Positions 33,804-44,300 of a stretch of DNA of 64,000 nucleotides are shown here, piece by piece (the stretch's first letter is position 1; each line of letters opens with the position of its first letter). This DNA is from Dyella lipolytica (GTDB taxonomy: Bacteria; Pseudomonadota; Gammaproteobacteria; Xanthomonadales; Rhodanobacteraceae). The stretch lies in NCBI RefSeq assembly GCF_030160075.1, contig NZ_BSNQ01000002.1:62001-126000 (forward strand). The letters run 5' to 3'. A program made the position numbers and the translations under genes. Under the pieces are notes generated by a model. The model saw only the letters and a program-made list of their open reading frames with translations, ran no database searches and was not told the origin of the DNA.

Positions 33804-35615
33804 TCACAGCACACCGGCGCCGAGATCGGCGGCCATGGCGTTGCGGCGGAACATACCGAACAGTTCGCGGCCCATGCCGTGCTGGTGTTTCGAAAGATCT
33901 TCGATGGCTGGCGTGCGTGCGGCGAATTCAGCGGCATCGACCAAGACATCGAGCTTTCCGTGCTCGGCATCGAGACGGATGATGTCGCCGTCGCGGATTT
34001 TTGCAATGGGACCACCGTCGTCCGCCTCTGGTGTGACGTGAATCGCCGCGGGCACGCGTCCGCTGGCACCGGACATGCGGCCGTCGGTCACCAATGCGAT
34101 GCGATGGCCACGATCCTGCAACACGGCCAGCGTGGGTGTGAGCTTGTGCAGTTCCGGCATGCCGATGGCACGCGGGCCCTGGAAACGCACGACGGCGATG
34201 AAGTCGCGGTTGAGTTCACCACGGTCGAATGCGCGCTTGATCTCGTCCTGATCATGAAATACCACCGCAGGCGCTTCGATCACCAGGCGGTCATCCGGCA
34301 CCGAGGACACTTTGATCACGGCGCGGCCGATATTTCCGTGCACCATGCGCAAACCGCCGTCGGCGCGGAACGGCTCGCTGACGCCGCGCAGCACACCGCG
34401 GTTGCCGCTTTCCTTCAGCACCGGCGTCCACATCAGCTCACCGGATTCGGCGAGCGTGGGCACTTTCGTGTAGCCCGCCAGATTCGTGCCGGCGATAGTG
34501 AGCGCATCGCCATGCAACAGGCCCGCGCTCAACAGTTGATCGATCAGGAATGCCATGCCGCCGGCTTCGTGGAACTGGTTCACGTCGGCATAGCCATTGG
34601 GATAAACGCGCGCAAGCAGCGGTATCACCGACGACAACGCGTCGAAATCTTCCCAGCGCAACGCAATGCCGGCCGCCTGCGCGATCGCTACCAAGTGCAA
34701 CAAGTGATTGGTGGAACCGCCAGTAGCATGCAGACCGATCACGCCGTTGATAATGGCGCGCTCGTCGATGATGTGACCGATGGGCAGGTTTTCGCCCCGC
34801 TTGCCCAGCGCTGCGCAGCGACGTACCGCTTCCGCGGTGAGCGCGTCGCGCAACGGCGTGTCGGGCGCGACGAAGCTGGCGCCGGGCAAGTGCAGGCCCA
34901 TGATCTCCATCAGCATCTGGTTGGAGTTGGCGGTGCCGTAGAAGGTGCAGGTGCCGGGCGCGTGATAGGAACCCGCTTCGGCTTCCAGCAATTCGGCGCG
35001 GTTGGCTTTGCCTTCCGCGTAGGCCTGGCGCACTTTGGATTTCTGTTCGTTGCTGATGCCGCTGGGCATGGGACCGCTCGGCACGAATATGCCAGGCAGA
35101 TGGCCGAAGCTCAGCGCGCCAATCAGCAGGCCCGGCACGATCTTGTCGCAGATGCCCAAATACAGCGCGCCGTCGAACATGTCGTGCGACAACGCCACCG
35201 CGGTAGCCATGGCGATCAGGTCGCGCGAGAACAACGACAGCTCCATGCCGGAGCGACCTTGCGTGACACCATCGCACATCGCCGGCACACCGCCGGCTAC
35301 CTGCGCGGTGAAACCCGCATCGCGCGCGACCTCACGGATGAAGGTGGGATAGCGCTCATACGGCTGATGCGCAGAAAGCATGTCGTTGTAAGCCGTGACG
35401 ATGCCGATATTCGGCGTATGGCCTTCGCGCAGCGCGGCTTTGTCCTGCGTGCCGCAGGCGGCGAATCCATGAGCGAGATTGCCGCAAGAAAGACGTGCAC
35501 GATGCGTGCCTTCGACGGACGCATCATGGATACGGTCGAGATAGGCGCCGCGTGTGTCGCGGCTGCGCTCGCGCACGCGCTCGGTGACTTCGGCTACAAC
35601 GGGATGCAAACTCAT
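33804..35615 (-). CDS. edd: 6-phosphogluconate dehydratase
   Basis: Iron-sulfur dehydratase converting 6-phosphogluconate to KDPG. 603 residues from the ATG at 35615 (GGAG six bases upstream; a TTG two codons earlier is possible). IlvD/Edd family features: [42 protein letters not shown] and [16 protein letters not shown] carry cluster cysteines; GKLDVLVD and [21 protein letters not shown] mark the C-terminal domain. It sits between pgl (90-bp gap) and eda (23-bp gap), the expected Entner-Doudoroff order. Confidence 0.96.
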   Translation of the reverse strand: MSLHPVVAEVTERVRERSRDTRGAYLDRIHDASVEGTHRARLSCGNLAHGFAACGTQDKAALREGHTPNIGIVTAYNDMLSAHQPYERYPTFIREVARDAGFTAQVAGGVPAMCDGVTQGRSGMELSLFSRDLIAMATAVALSHDMFDGALYLGICDKIVPGLLIGALSFGHLPGIFVPSGPMPSGISNEQKSKVRQAYAEGKANRAELLEAEAGSYHAPGTCTFYGTANSNQMLMEIMGLHLPGASFVAPDTPLRDALTAEAVRRCAALGKRGENLPIGHIIDERAIINGVIGLHATGGSTNHLLHLVAIAQAAGIALRWEDFDALSSVIPLLARVYPNGYADVNQFHEAGGMAFLIDQLLSAGLLHGDALTIAGTNLAGYTKVPTLAESGELMWTPVLKESGNRGVLRGVSEPFRADGGLRMVHGNIGRAVIKVSSVPDDRLVIEAPAVVFHDQDEIKRAFDRGELNRDFIAVVRFQGPRAIGMPELHKLTPTLAVLQDRGHRIALVTDGRMSGASGRVPAAIHVTPEADDGGPIAKIRDGDIIRLDAEHGKLDVLVDAAEFAARTPAIEDLSKHQHGMGRELFGMFRRNAMAADLGAGVL

Positions 35616-35705
35616 GTTCAACTCCAGATCGCACGAACGGATGCGCGATCGATCAAGAAATCCGGCACGTTTGCAGGATTGAAAAGAGCGGGCGGAAAGC
35701 CTCCA

Positions 35706-36401
35706 TCACGGGCACCAGTAGATTTCCAAATGCTGCGCGCGACGCAGCACACTGGCGATGGGCAGTGGGCTACCGGCTTGCTCGGCCTGCTCCAGCACGA
35801 CGCGCTTATCGGGCCCTTCGATGTGCAAATACAAGGAGCGTGCCTGCAACAGCACCGGCAAGGTGAAGGTGATGCGCGGTTCGCCGGCGCCCGGTGCGCG
35901 CATTGGTACGACCTGCGCGGTATTGGCGATATCCAGCGCTTCGGCAAGACGGTCGCCCCCAGGAAAGAACGATGCGGTGTGACCGTCCGGACCCATGCCG
36001 AGTACGACCACATCGAGCGGCAACCTCATCGCCGCTACACGCGCGCGCACTTCGCCGATGCCCGCTTCCGGCGTGGCCGCTTCCACATACAGCGGCACGA
36101 ATTCCGCATCGGCCGCGTTGTGTCGCAGCAACAGTGCTTCAACCATGCGCGCGTTGGAACGCTCGTCGGTATCCGGCACCCAGCGTTCGTCGACCAGAGT
36201 CACCGTGACGCGCGACCAATCCAGCGTTTCATGCGAAAGACGCTCGAACAGACGCTTGGGCGTGCTGCCACCCGATACTGCGATCGACGCCTCGCCACGC
36301 GCTTCGATCGCCGCGCGCAGATCCTCGGCGATACGTACGGCTAGCGACGCAGCCAATGCATGGCCGTCCTCGAAGGCGTGGATGGATGATGGTGCAGCCA
36401 C
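35706..36401 (-). CDS. pgl: 6-phosphogluconolactonase
   Basis: Hydrolyses 6-phosphogluconolactone to 6-phosphogluconate. The 231-residue DevB/Pgl-type protein has the two family motifs IAVSGGSTPKRLFERL and VTVTLVDERWVPDTDERSN, and VVLGMGPDGHTASFFPG in the second half. It starts with GTG at 36401, sharing one base with the zwf stop (TAGTG), so translation is coupled. The length is normal. Confidence 0.94.
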   Translation of the reverse strand: MAAPSSIHAFEDGHALAASLAVRIAEDLRAAIEARGEASIAVSGGSTPKRLFERLSHETLDWSRVTVTLVDERWVPDTDERSNARMVEALLLRHNAADAEFVPLYVEAATPEAGIGEVRARVAAMRLPLDVVVLGMGPDGHTASFFPGGDRLAEALDIANTAQVVPMRAPGAGEPRITFTLPVLLQARSLYLHIEGPDKRVVLEQAEQAGSPLPIASVLRRAQHLEIYWCP

Positions 36402-37888
36402 TACTCGTTGTCCTCATCCCAGGTGCGCCCGTCGCGTTCGATCAACGCGACCGCCGAACTCGGGCCCCATGTTCCAGCCGTATATGGACGTGGCGCTTCA
36501 CCGCCGGCGGCCCAGGCGGCCAGGATCGGATCGGCCCAGCGCCATGCCGCTTCGACTTCATCGCGGCGCATGAACAGGGTGGGGTTGCCGCGCACTACAT
36601 CGAGCAGCAGACGCTCGTAGGCATCCGATTGTTGTGCGCCGAACGCCTCGGCAAAACTCATATCCAACGGCACGTGGCGCAGACGCAAGCCGCCCGGCCC
36701 AGGGTGCTTGATGGTGAGCCATAGCTTGACGCCTTCGTCCGGCTGCAATCTCAACACCAGGCGATTTTGCGCCAGCGGACCTGCAGAGGCGCTGAAAATC
36801 GAGTGCGGCACGGGCTTGAAGGCCACCACGATTTCCGACACCCGTTCGGCCAGTCGCTTGCCGGTGCGCAGATAGAACGGCACGCCCGCCCATCGCCAGT
36901 TGCCGATCTCGGCTTTCAGCGCGACGAAGGTTTCGGTGTTCGATTTCTGGACTTTCGTCTTGCTGTCGTTGTTCAAGTCCTCGATGTAGCCCGGCACGCT
37001 CTGCCCTTCGGCCACACCGGCGCGGTATTGGCCGCGCACGGTGAGCTGTGCGGCGTTGCTGTCGTCGATGGTCTTGAGTGCGTGCAGCACTTTCAGCTTT
37101 TCGTCGCGCACCGCATTGGGCGAAAGCGATGCAGGCGGCTCCATGGCCACCATACAGAGCAGCTGCAACAGATGGTTCTGCACCATGTCGCGCAGCGCGC
37201 CCGCATGGTCGTAATACGGACCGCGTCGGCCCACGCCCAGCGTTTCGGCGACGGTGATCTGCACGTGATCGATATGTCCCGCATTCCACAGCGGCTCGAA
37301 CAGGGCGTTGCCGAAGCGCAGCGCCAGCAGGTTCTGCACGGTTTCCTTGCCGAGGTAGTGATCGATGCGGAAGGTCTGCGATTCCGCGAACACACTGCCG
37401 ACGTCGTCATTGATGCGGTTGGCGCTCGCCAGATCGTGGCCGATCGGCTTTTCCAGCACCACGCGCGACTCGCCCTTGTTGAGGCCGTAGTGGCCCAGGC
37501 GCTGGCAGATGTCGACGAACAACTCCGGCGACGTGGAGAGATAGAACACGCGCACGTTGTCGGGCTGTTCGGCCATCAGCTTGGCGAAGTCGTCCCAGCC
37601 GTCGTCCTTGCGCGCGTCCAGCGGGCGATAGCCCACCAGCTTGAGGAACGCATCGAGCTTGGCCGGCTGGGAGTCGGCGGCACCGTTGAGCGCGGAGCGA
37701 ATCTGCGCGCGATAACCGTCGTCGTCCAGCGCCTCGCGCGCCACACCAATGATGCGGCTGCCGGCCTGGATCTGGCCGTCAACGAAGCGATGGAACAGGG
37801 CAGGGAGCAATTTGCGCACGGCCAGATCGCCAGTGCCGCCGAAAATCACCAGATCGAAGGTATCGACCGGTTGAGCAGGTGCAGTCAC
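36401..37888 (-). CDS. zwf: Glucose-6-phosphate 1-dehydrogenase
   Basis: First enzyme of the operon's pathway, oxidising glucose-6-phosphate with NADP+ or NAD+. 495 residues, GTG start at 37888 preceded by AGAGGTGA. The N-terminal coenzyme loop is FGGTGDLAVRKLLPALF; the substrate site is FRIDHYLGKETVQNLLALRFGN, with the catalytic His pair region intact. GVPFYLRTGKRLAERVSEIVV and the C-terminal segment GTWGPSSAVALIERDGRTW are standard. It is divergent from the GntR gene; the 193-bp region between them has clustered TGGTA half-sites. Confidence 0.96.
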   Translation of the reverse strand: MTAPAQPVDTFDLVIFGGTGDLAVRKLLPALFHRFVDGQIQAGSRIIGVAREALDDDGYRAQIRSALNGAADSQPAKLDAFLKLVGYRPLDARKDDGWDDFAKLMAEQPDNVRVFYLSTSPELFVDICQRLGHYGLNKGESRVVLEKPIGHDLASANRINDDVGSVFAESQTFRIDHYLGKETVQNLLALRFGNALFEPLWNAGHIDHVQITVAETLGVGRRGPYYDHAGALRDMVQNHLLQLLCMVAMEPPASLSPNAVRDEKLKVLHALKTIDDSNAAQLTVRGQYRAGVAEGQSVPGYIEDLNNDSKTKVQKSNTETFVALKAEIGNWRWAGVPFYLRTGKRLAERVSEIVVAFKPVPHSIFSASAGPLAQNRLVLRLQPDEGVKLWLTIKHPGPGGLRLRHVPLDMSFAEAFGAQQSDAYERLLLDVVRGNPTLFMRRDEVEAAWRWADPILAAWAAGGEAPRPYTAGTWGPSSAVALIERDGRTWDEDNE

Positions 37889-37949
37889 AACTCACCTCTT
37901 ACTGATGCTGGCTGGCCACGGGGGTGCGGCCGCCGGGGGAATCTGGATC

Positions 37950-38070
37950 GTACCAATGACATACCAGGCAATACCAGTCCTTTGTGCAGTGCAATCGTAT
38001 GCAAAATTTTCCTAAGGGGCCGGGACTTGGGCGCAAGCCCCTGTTGTACAAGTGGTTCGGCATTGGTATG
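37950..38070. promoter_or_regulatory. Clustered TGGTA half-sites between zwf and the GntR gene
   Basis: TACCA elements occur at 37951, 37962 and 37972 (GTACCAATG, then two copies of ATACCAG 10 bp apart, about one helical turn), and one in opposite orientation, CATTGGTATG, at 38061-38070, just before the GntR ATG at 38082. The arrangement suits an operator for the UTRA-type regulator that would control both zwf and itself. Confidence 0.45.
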
Positions 38071-38081
38071 GTGCGCTACCT

Positions 38082-38834
38082 ATGCAAAATGCCCTGGCCG
38101 ACGAATACCGGCGCCTTAGCCGCGATACGACCACCCACCAGCCGCTGGCCTACCTGCGGCTGCGCCGGGCTATTCGCAATGTGATCCAACATCGTGACAT
38201 CGAGCCGGGTCAAACCCTGCCGAGCGAGCGGGATTTATCGCAAGCGCTGGGCCTGTCGCGCGTGACCGTGCGCAAAGCCATTGCCGGCCTGGTCGAGGAA
38301 GGTCTGCTGACCCAGCGCCACGGCGCGGGCACCTTCGTCGCCGAACGCATCGTCAAACCGATGTCGCGGCTGACCAGCTTTACCGAAGACCTGCGCGCCC
38401 GCGGCCTGCATCCGCGCTCGGAATTCTTCGAGCGCAGCGTGGGCGAGGTGACGCCGGAAGAATCGATGGCGCTGAACCTGTCGCCCGGCGTGCTCGTCGT
38501 GCGCCTACATCGCGTGCGTTACGCGGAAGACGAACCGTTGGCGATCGAGCGCAGCGTCGTGCCCGCCAGCGTGCTGCCCGATCCGCACGAAGTGCACGAC
38601 TCGCTCTATGAAGCGCTGGAACATCACAACTGCCGGCCCGTCCGTGCATTGCAACGTCTGCGCGCGGTACTGCTAGGGGCACGGCAAGCCCGCCTGCTGC
38701 ACGTGACTACCGGCAGTGCGGGTTTGCACATCGAACGCCGCGGCTTTCTCGATGATGGCCGCGTGGTGGAGTTCACTACGTCGTGGTATCGCGGCGATAT
38801 CTACGATTTCGTGGCAGAACTGCAGACGGACTGA
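38082..38834 (+). CDS. GntR-family (HutC/UTRA subfamily) regulator
   Basis: A 250-residue transcription factor. The ATG at 38082 (MQNALADEYRRL) is preferred over an in-frame ATG ten codons upstream, because the latter overlaps a putative operator. The winged helix (about 27-95) reads LRLRRAIRNVIQHRDIEPGQTLPSERDLSQALGLSRVTVRKAIAGL and then QRHGAGTFVAE; the UTRA effector domain (about 110-245) begins RLTSFTEDLRARGLHPRSEF. UTRA domains usually bind sugar phosphates or amino sugars. Divergence from zwf makes this the likely regulator of the Entner-Doudoroff operon. Confidence 0.92.
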   Translation: MQNALADEYRRLSRDTTTHQPLAYLRLRRAIRNVIQHRDIEPGQTLPSERDLSQALGLSRVTVRKAIAGLVEEGLLTQRHGAGTFVAERIVKPMSRLTSFTEDLRARGLHPRSEFFERSVGEVTPEESMALNLSPGVLVVRLHRVRYAEDEPLAIERSVVPASVLPDPHEVHDSLYEALEHHNCRPVRALQRLRAVLLGARQARLLHVTTGSAGLHIERRGFLDDGRVVEFTTSWYRGDIYDFVAELQTD

Positions 38835-38873
38835 CCCCCGTCGTTTGCCCCCGAAGGCCCCCACCAGCTACAG

Positions 38874-39092
38874 TTCACGCGTTTCGGGTGTCCCTTAGGT
38901 CTATCCAAAAGGGATGAAACGGGAAGCCGGTGCGCTGTTTCGCACAGCAAGGCCGGCGCTGCCCCCGCAACGGTAAGCGAGCGTTTTACGAACGGTTACA
39001 CGCCACTGTGCTGAACGCATGGGAAGGCATCGTTCGACGGTATGCGTTTCGTGCATGCCACTCGCGAGTCCGGAGACCGGCCTGATTCGATG
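38874..39092 (+). promoter_or_regulatory. Cobalamin (adenosylcobalamin) riboswitch
   Basis: All main blocks of the family can be read in order: GGTGTCCC (38887), GATGAAACGGGAAGCCGGTG, GGCCGGCGCTGCCCCCGCAA, GGTAAGC, the B12 box GCCACTGTG (39002), GGGAAGGC, then CGAGTCCGGAGACCGGCCTG at the 3' end. It lies about 145 bp upstream of the btuB-type receptor gene. When bound to cobalamin it should turn the gene down. Confidence 0.93.
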
Positions 39093-39201
39093 GTTCTGGC
39101 GACTCGCGGCGGGCGAGGCTCGGATCGCGTGCTTTGGCCTTTGTCGCCCGCCCGCTATTCCGTTCCTCTTGCATTGCATGGTCGCCGGCTTATTTATCTA
39201 C

Positions 39202-39221
39202 GCCGCGCGGGGCCGTGCGGC
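39202..39221 (+). promoter_or_regulatory. Hairpin just before the btuB ribosome-binding site
   Basis: GCCGCGCG / CGTGCGGC (8-bp stem with one G-U) around a GGGC loop, followed directly by AGGGGAA and then the ATG at 39237. It sits where the expression platform of the riboswitch would be. The region 39093-39201 shows no other gene or clear signal. Confidence 0.35.
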
Positions 39222-39236
39222 AGGGGAACCGACATC

Positions 39237-41150
39237 ATGTTGAAGAAAACATCGCTGGCAGCCGCGCTGCTCAGCCTTGGATTGGCCACTACAGCCTCAT
39301 ACGCCCAGACCGTTGCGACCAATCAAAGCAGCACGCTGGAGCCGGTGATCGTCACCGCGACGCGTACCGCGATCACCGAGGACAATTCCTTGTCCTCGGT
39401 GACCGTGATCACGCGCGAAGATATCGATCGTTTGCAACCGACGTCACTGGTGGATTTGCTTACCGGCCTGCCTGGCGTGTCGATCACGCAGAGCGGCGGT
39501 ATCGGGCAGCTGACTGGGCTGTATGTGCGCGGTACGAACGCCACGCATACGCTGGTGATGATCGACGGCGTGCGCATCGGTTCGGTGAGTATCGGCCTGC
39601 CGGCGCTGGAACAGATTCCGGTGGAGGCGATCGACCGTATCGAGATCGTGCGCGGTCCGCGCTCCAGTCTTTATGGTGCCGATGCGATCGGCGGCGTGAT
39701 CCAGATCTTCACGCGTCACGGTCAGCCCAATGGCGGCATCGCGCCTTCGCTCAGTGTGACGAGCGGTAGCCACGGCTATATCAACAGTCAGGCCGGTATT
39801 TCCGGCGGCGATGCGCACCTTTGGTACAACGCCAGCCTGGGCGGCGAGTACACCAGCGGCATTCCTGCCTGTCGCTTGGGTGCGGCAGAGCTCGGCGTGG
39901 GCTGCTTCGTGGATGATCCGCGCAATGACGCGTATCGCAACTGGAACGGCTTCGCCAACTTTGGCTACCGCTGGGACAACGGCACCGAACTGGCCTTTGA
40001 CTGGCTGCGCAGCAAGAGCGATGTGGAATACGCCGGCAGTCCGTTTGGCGGCAACGATGCGATCGAAGAACAAGAGGTGGCCGGCGCGCGGTTGAGTTTC
40101 GCGCCGCTGGATATCTGGAAAGTGACGTTGAACGCCGGGCAGAGCAGGGACGACGATGTCACCTTTTATCAAGGCACGTATGTCGGTACGTACTACCCAC
40201 GCATGGCGACCGGCTATTTCGATTCGCGCCGCAACCAAGCGTCGTGGCAAAACGACATCACGCTCAGCACCAACCAGTTACTGAGTGTCGGTGTCGATTA
40301 TCAGCAAGAGCATATTTTCAGCGACACGGGTTTCCAGGAGACCACTCGCGGCGACACCGGCACGTTTGCGCAATACCAGGGCACATTCGGTCAGAACGAA
40401 GTGCAGCTGTCGGCACGCCATGACCACAACGACCAGTTCGGCAACCACAACACCGGCGCTGCCGCGTGGGGTTACCACTTCGACCAGGGTCTGGTGCTAT
40501 CGGCGAGTTATGGCAGCGCGTTTCACGCGCCGACGTTCGACGACCTGTACTTCCCGGCGTTCGGCGGTGTGCCCACGGCCAACCCCGACCTGCGGCCGGA
40601 AACGTCCCGCAGCGCCGAAATCGGACTTACGCAACAGCTGACCGGCTGGAACTGGGGCGTCAATGCATACCAGACCCGCATCTCCAACCTGATTACGCTG
40701 AATACCGCCTTCGTGCCGATGAACCTCAGCCGCGCGCTGATTCGCGGTATCGAAGGTCAGTTCGGTTTCAATCTGGACGACTGGCGGGTGCAGAGCTACC
40801 TGACCTTGCTGCAGCCGAAGAACGATGACGGCGGCCCCGACAACGGCAAGCTGCTGCCGCGACGTGCCAAACAAACGGCGCGTGTGGATGTGGATCGCAG
40901 CTTCGGCAAGTTCGCGGTGGGCGCCACGTTCTTCGCTTCTGGCGCGCGCTATGACGACACCGCCAATGTGTACCGCATGGGCGGTTACGCCACCACCGAT
41001 CTGCGTGCCAGCTATGCCTTTGCGCCGGCTTGGCGCGTCGAGGCGCGGCTGGCGAACGCGTTCGATCACAACTACGAAACGGCCTATTACTTCAACCAGC
41101 TGGGGCGTACCTGGTACCTGACGCTGCGCTATAGCCCGGCCAATCGCTAA
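39237..41150 (+). CDS. btuB: BtuB-type TonB-dependent vitamin B12 receptor
   Basis: Outer-membrane cobalamin transporter of 637 residues. I use the ATG at 39237, which follows AGGGGAA and begins a signal peptide (MLKKTSLAAALLSLGLATTA); the upstream extension of the frame lies in the riboswitch. A TonB-box-like EPVIVTATR follows at about 35-43. The plug has LVDLLTGLPGVSITQSGG and RIEIVRGPRSSLYGADAIGG; the barrel runs to the end (RLANAFDHNYETAYYFNQLG, then RTWYLTLRY). These match BtuB closely, and the cobalamin riboswitch upstream independently supports B12 as substrate. Confidence 0.94.
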   Translation: MLKKTSLAAALLSLGLATTASYAQTVATNQSSTLEPVIVTATRTAITEDNSLSSVTVITREDIDRLQPTSLVDLLTGLPGVSITQSGGIGQLTGLYVRGTNATHTLVMIDGVRIGSVSIGLPALEQIPVEAIDRIEIVRGPRSSLYGADAIGGVIQIFTRHGQPNGGIAPSLSVTSGSHGYINSQAGISGGDAHLWYNASLGGEYTSGIPACRLGAAELGVGCFVDDPRNDAYRNWNGFANFGYRWDNGTELAFDWLRSKSDVEYAGSPFGGNDAIEEQEVAGARLSFAPLDIWKVTLNAGQSRDDDVTFYQGTYVGTYYPRMATGYFDSRRNQASWQNDITLSTNQLLSVGVDYQQEHIFSDTGFQETTRGDTGTFAQYQGTFGQNEVQLSARHDHNDQFGNHNTGAAAWGYHFDQGLVLSASYGSAFHAPTFDDLYFPAFGGVPTANPDLRPETSRSAEIGLTQQLTGWNWGVNAYQTRISNLITLNTAFVPMNLSRALIRGIEGQFGFNLDDWRVQSYLTLLQPKNDDGGPDNGKLLPRRAKQTARVDVDRSFGKFAVGATFFASGARYDDTANVYRMGGYATTDLRASYAFAPAWRVEARLANAFDHNYETAYYFNQLGRTWYLTLRYSPANR

Positions 41151-41163
41151 GGCAAGACTTCAA

Positions 41164-41195
41164 CCCGTCGTCCCGGCGAAAGCCGGGACGACGGG
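41164..41195. repeat. Perfect hairpin repeat downstream of btuB
   Basis: A 14-bp perfect stem, CCCGTCGTCCCGGC / GCCGGGACGACGGG, closed by a GAAA tetraloop, 13 bp after the btuB stop. There is no U tract, so it looks like a dispersed REP-type palindrome that could act as a weak terminator or mRNA-stabilising element. A diverged relative lies at 44551-44586. Confidence 0.7.
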
Positions 41196-41222
41196 AAATC
41201 ACCTCGATAGGAAAATCCGCTC

Positions 41223-41261
41223 CATGTCTTCCGGCACGGCCGGACTTCAGGCACATTCGCG
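41223..41261 (+). promoter_or_regulatory. Conserved box upstream of the first leader/RND unit
   Basis: This 39-bp segment matches 44643-44681 at 34 of 39 positions, including the uninterrupted CGGACTTCAGGCACATT. It stands 30 bp before the leader ORF start (41291), and the copy 28 bp before the second leader. It may be a promoter, a protein site or a structured RNA element; the sequence does not decide. Confidence 0.55.
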
Positions 41262-41290
41262 GGGATAGCCCCACAAGGCATAAGGTGCCC

Positions 41291-41389
41291 ATGGATATGC
41301 CCTGCTGTTTTGAAGCGCCGCCGCACGCGCTGGATGCGTGCGTGCGCGGCTTACGTTTGCCTGACGGCGACGCCCCGGTGACGCGATGA
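41291..41389 (+). CDS. Short cysteine-containing leader ORF, coupled to the first RND permease
   Basis: A 32-codon ORF: MDMPCCFEAPPHALDACVRG, then LRLPDGDAPVTR and stop. An AAGGTG ribosome site sits five bases before the ATG. Its TGA overlaps the permease start (ATGA at 41386-41389), and the permease has only a weak ribosome site of its own, so translation of the leader probably sets permease translation. A second leader beginning MDMP, also with three cysteines, precedes the paralogous permease at 44801. Function not known. Confidence 0.6.
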   Translation: MDMPCCFEAPPHALDACVRGLRLPDGDAPVTR

Positions 41390-44300
41390 GCGTCTTCGCG
41401 CCCATTATTCGCCGCCCGATTGGCACCTCGCTGCTGGCGATCGGCCTGACCATCGCCGGCTTCTGCGCCTATCTGCTGCTAGGTGTAGCCGCATTGCCGT
41501 CGCTGGACTTCCCCGGCCTGGTGGTGATCGCCCAATATCCCGGCGCCGATGCACAAACCATGGCGGCCACCGTGGTGGCACCGCTGGAGCGCCAGCTGGG
41601 CCGCATCCCGGGCATCCAGCAGATGACCTCCGACAGCAACGCCGGTGGTACCCAGATCCAGATCCTGTTCGATTTTGGCCGCAATGCGGACAAGGCGGCA
41701 CGCGACGTGCAGGCGGCCATCAATGCCGCCCAGCCGGACCTGCCGGCCGCTATGCAGCCGCCGCAGTATTTCAAGTTCGATACCGCTTCGATCCCGGTGC
41801 TGCTGATCTCGCTGACCTCGACCGGCATGCCGCCGGACAAGCTCTACGATCTCACGGACACGTTGCTGAAGCCGGCGGTGGCGCAGATTCCGGGCGTGGC
41901 GCAGGTGCAAGTGTTCGGTGGCACGCCGCATGCCGTGCGCGTGACGCTGAACAATGGCGCTCTGACGGCCAAGGGTTTGACGGCGAACGATGTGGCCAAC
42001 ACGTTGCGTGCGGCAAACGTTACGTCGCCGCAGGGCATTCTTAGCGACGGCCGCACGCAGATGACCGTCACGGCCAACGATGCGCTGCATACGCCTCAGG
42101 ATTTCGGCGCGCTGGTCATCGCCAACAAGAAAGGCGTGCCCGTACATCTTTCCGACGTGGCCACCATCACCAGCGGCCAGCAGGATGAGTATCAAGCCGC
42201 CTGGTTCAACGGCCAGCGCGCAGTATCCATGCAGATCAGCAAGCGCCCCGAGGCTAACTCGGTGCAATTGGTGCAGGATATTCGCAATCGCCTGCCGGGC
42301 TTGCGCAACCTGGTGCCGGCGGATGTGCAGATCACCCCGATTTTCGACCTCACGCAAGGCACCAAGTCCGCATTGCACGAAGTGGAGATCGCGCTGCTGC
42401 TCAGTATCGTCATGGTAGCGCTGGTGATGCTGGTGTTCCTGCGCCGCCTGCGCCCCATGCTCATCGCCATGCTTAGCGTGCCGTTGTCGCTGGCTGGCGC
42501 GTTTGTGGTGATGTATACGCTGGGGTTTACGCTTAATACGTTGTCGCTGATCGCGTTGGTGCTGTGCATCGGCTTTGTGGTGGACGATGCGATCGTGGTG
42601 ATCGAGAACATCGTGCGCCATATGGAACACGGCATGCAGTCGTTAGACGCCGCGCTGCTGGGCGTACGCGAGATTGGTTTTACGGTGATTTCGATCACCG
42701 TCTCGCTGGTGGCGGTGTTCGCGCCGATGGTGTTCGGCAACAACACGCTGGTGATGCTGATGCGTGAGTTTTCGGTCACGCTAATAGCCACCATCGTGAT
42801 TTCCGCACTGGTGTCGCTGACGCTTACGCCGGCCTTGTGCGGCCGCTATCTTCTGGAGGAGAAGGCGGAGCGCAAGCCCAGCAGACTCGAAGCCTTGGCC
42901 GAGCGATTCGACAACGGCATGCTGCATATTTACCGGCGCGGCCTGGATTGGGCCATGCATCACCGTCGCATCATGCGCTGGCAGCCTCTGATTCTGCTGC
43001 TGCTTACCGTTGGGCTCGCGGTGGTCGTCGCCAAGACGGCCGGCGGCGGCATCATGCCGAAAGAGGACACCGGCATGTTAATCGCGCAGATGACGGCTGA
43101 TGCGAATATCTCGCCCACGAAGATGGCCGAGCGCACCAAGGCCGTTGCGGCGATCATGCAGGCCGATCCCGCGGTGGTGGATGTGACCACGATTCTCGGC
43201 GGCAACAACAACAATGGCGCGGTCGGCAATGAATCCACGCTGTTCGTCGACCTCAAGCCACTGGGCAGGCACCCTGGCGAGCGTCCCGACTCTCTCGAAA
43301 AGGTGATCGAACGCCTGGACAAGCAATACAAGAATCTGCCGGATATGAAGGTGACTATGCGCGCCTTGCAGTTCCTCGGTGGCGGCAACAACAAGGGCGG
43401 CGGCGAATATGCCTTCGATCTTGACAGCACTACGGGCACCCTACTGCAACCGCCCACGCTGCGTCTGGCGCAGGTGATGCGCAAGATGAAACAGTTCAAG
43501 GACGTCACCACCAGTTACGACAGCATTGGCAAGCAACAGTTACTGGAGGTCGATCGCAACGCCGCGTCGCGATTGCAGGTCGGCATGGGTGCTATCGATC
43601 AAGCGCTTACCAATGCTTTCAGCCAGGCTCCGGTGTCGGTCATCTATTCGGATATCAATCAGTACCGTGTCGTGTTGACGGCGGGCAATGCGGATCGGCT
43701 AAGCCCCGACACTTTACTTAACACCTATGTGCGCAATGCACAGGGCAAAATGATCCCACTGTCGGCGATGGCGCGAATCAAACCGTATATCGCGCCGGTC
43801 GAGGTTCAGCACTTCAACCAGGTGGAATCGTCCACGATCAGCTACAACCTGGCCGAGGGTGTCACGCAGGCGGACGGTCTTAAATATATTGATCAGGCGA
43901 TGTTTGCCGCACAGCTGCCGTCGGGTGTAACCAAACGCTATACGGGTGACAACCAAAAGCTGATGGAGGCGCTGGAAAACGCGCTGATTGTTTTCGCCGC
44001 GGTGATCTTGGTGATGTATATCGTGCTCGGCATTCTTTACGAGAGCCTGATTCATCCGCTTACCATTCTTTCCACCCTACCCGCCGCGGGCATGGGCGCG
44101 TTCCTCGCCATGCTGATCACACATACGCAGTTGACCATCATGTCGGTGATCGCGGTGTTGATGCTGATCGGCATCGTGAAGAAGAATGCGATCCTGATGG
44201 TGGACTTTGCGCTAGTCGCCGAGCGCGACGGCGGGCTTACGCCGCCGGAAGCGATCCGCGAGGCGGCGCTGGTGCGTTTCCGCCCAATCACCATGACTAC

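Noticed and set aside
33729-36344. Long open frame of 871 codons on the plus strand
   Set aside because: Antisense shadow of edd and pgl, which have full catalytic motifs on the other strand.
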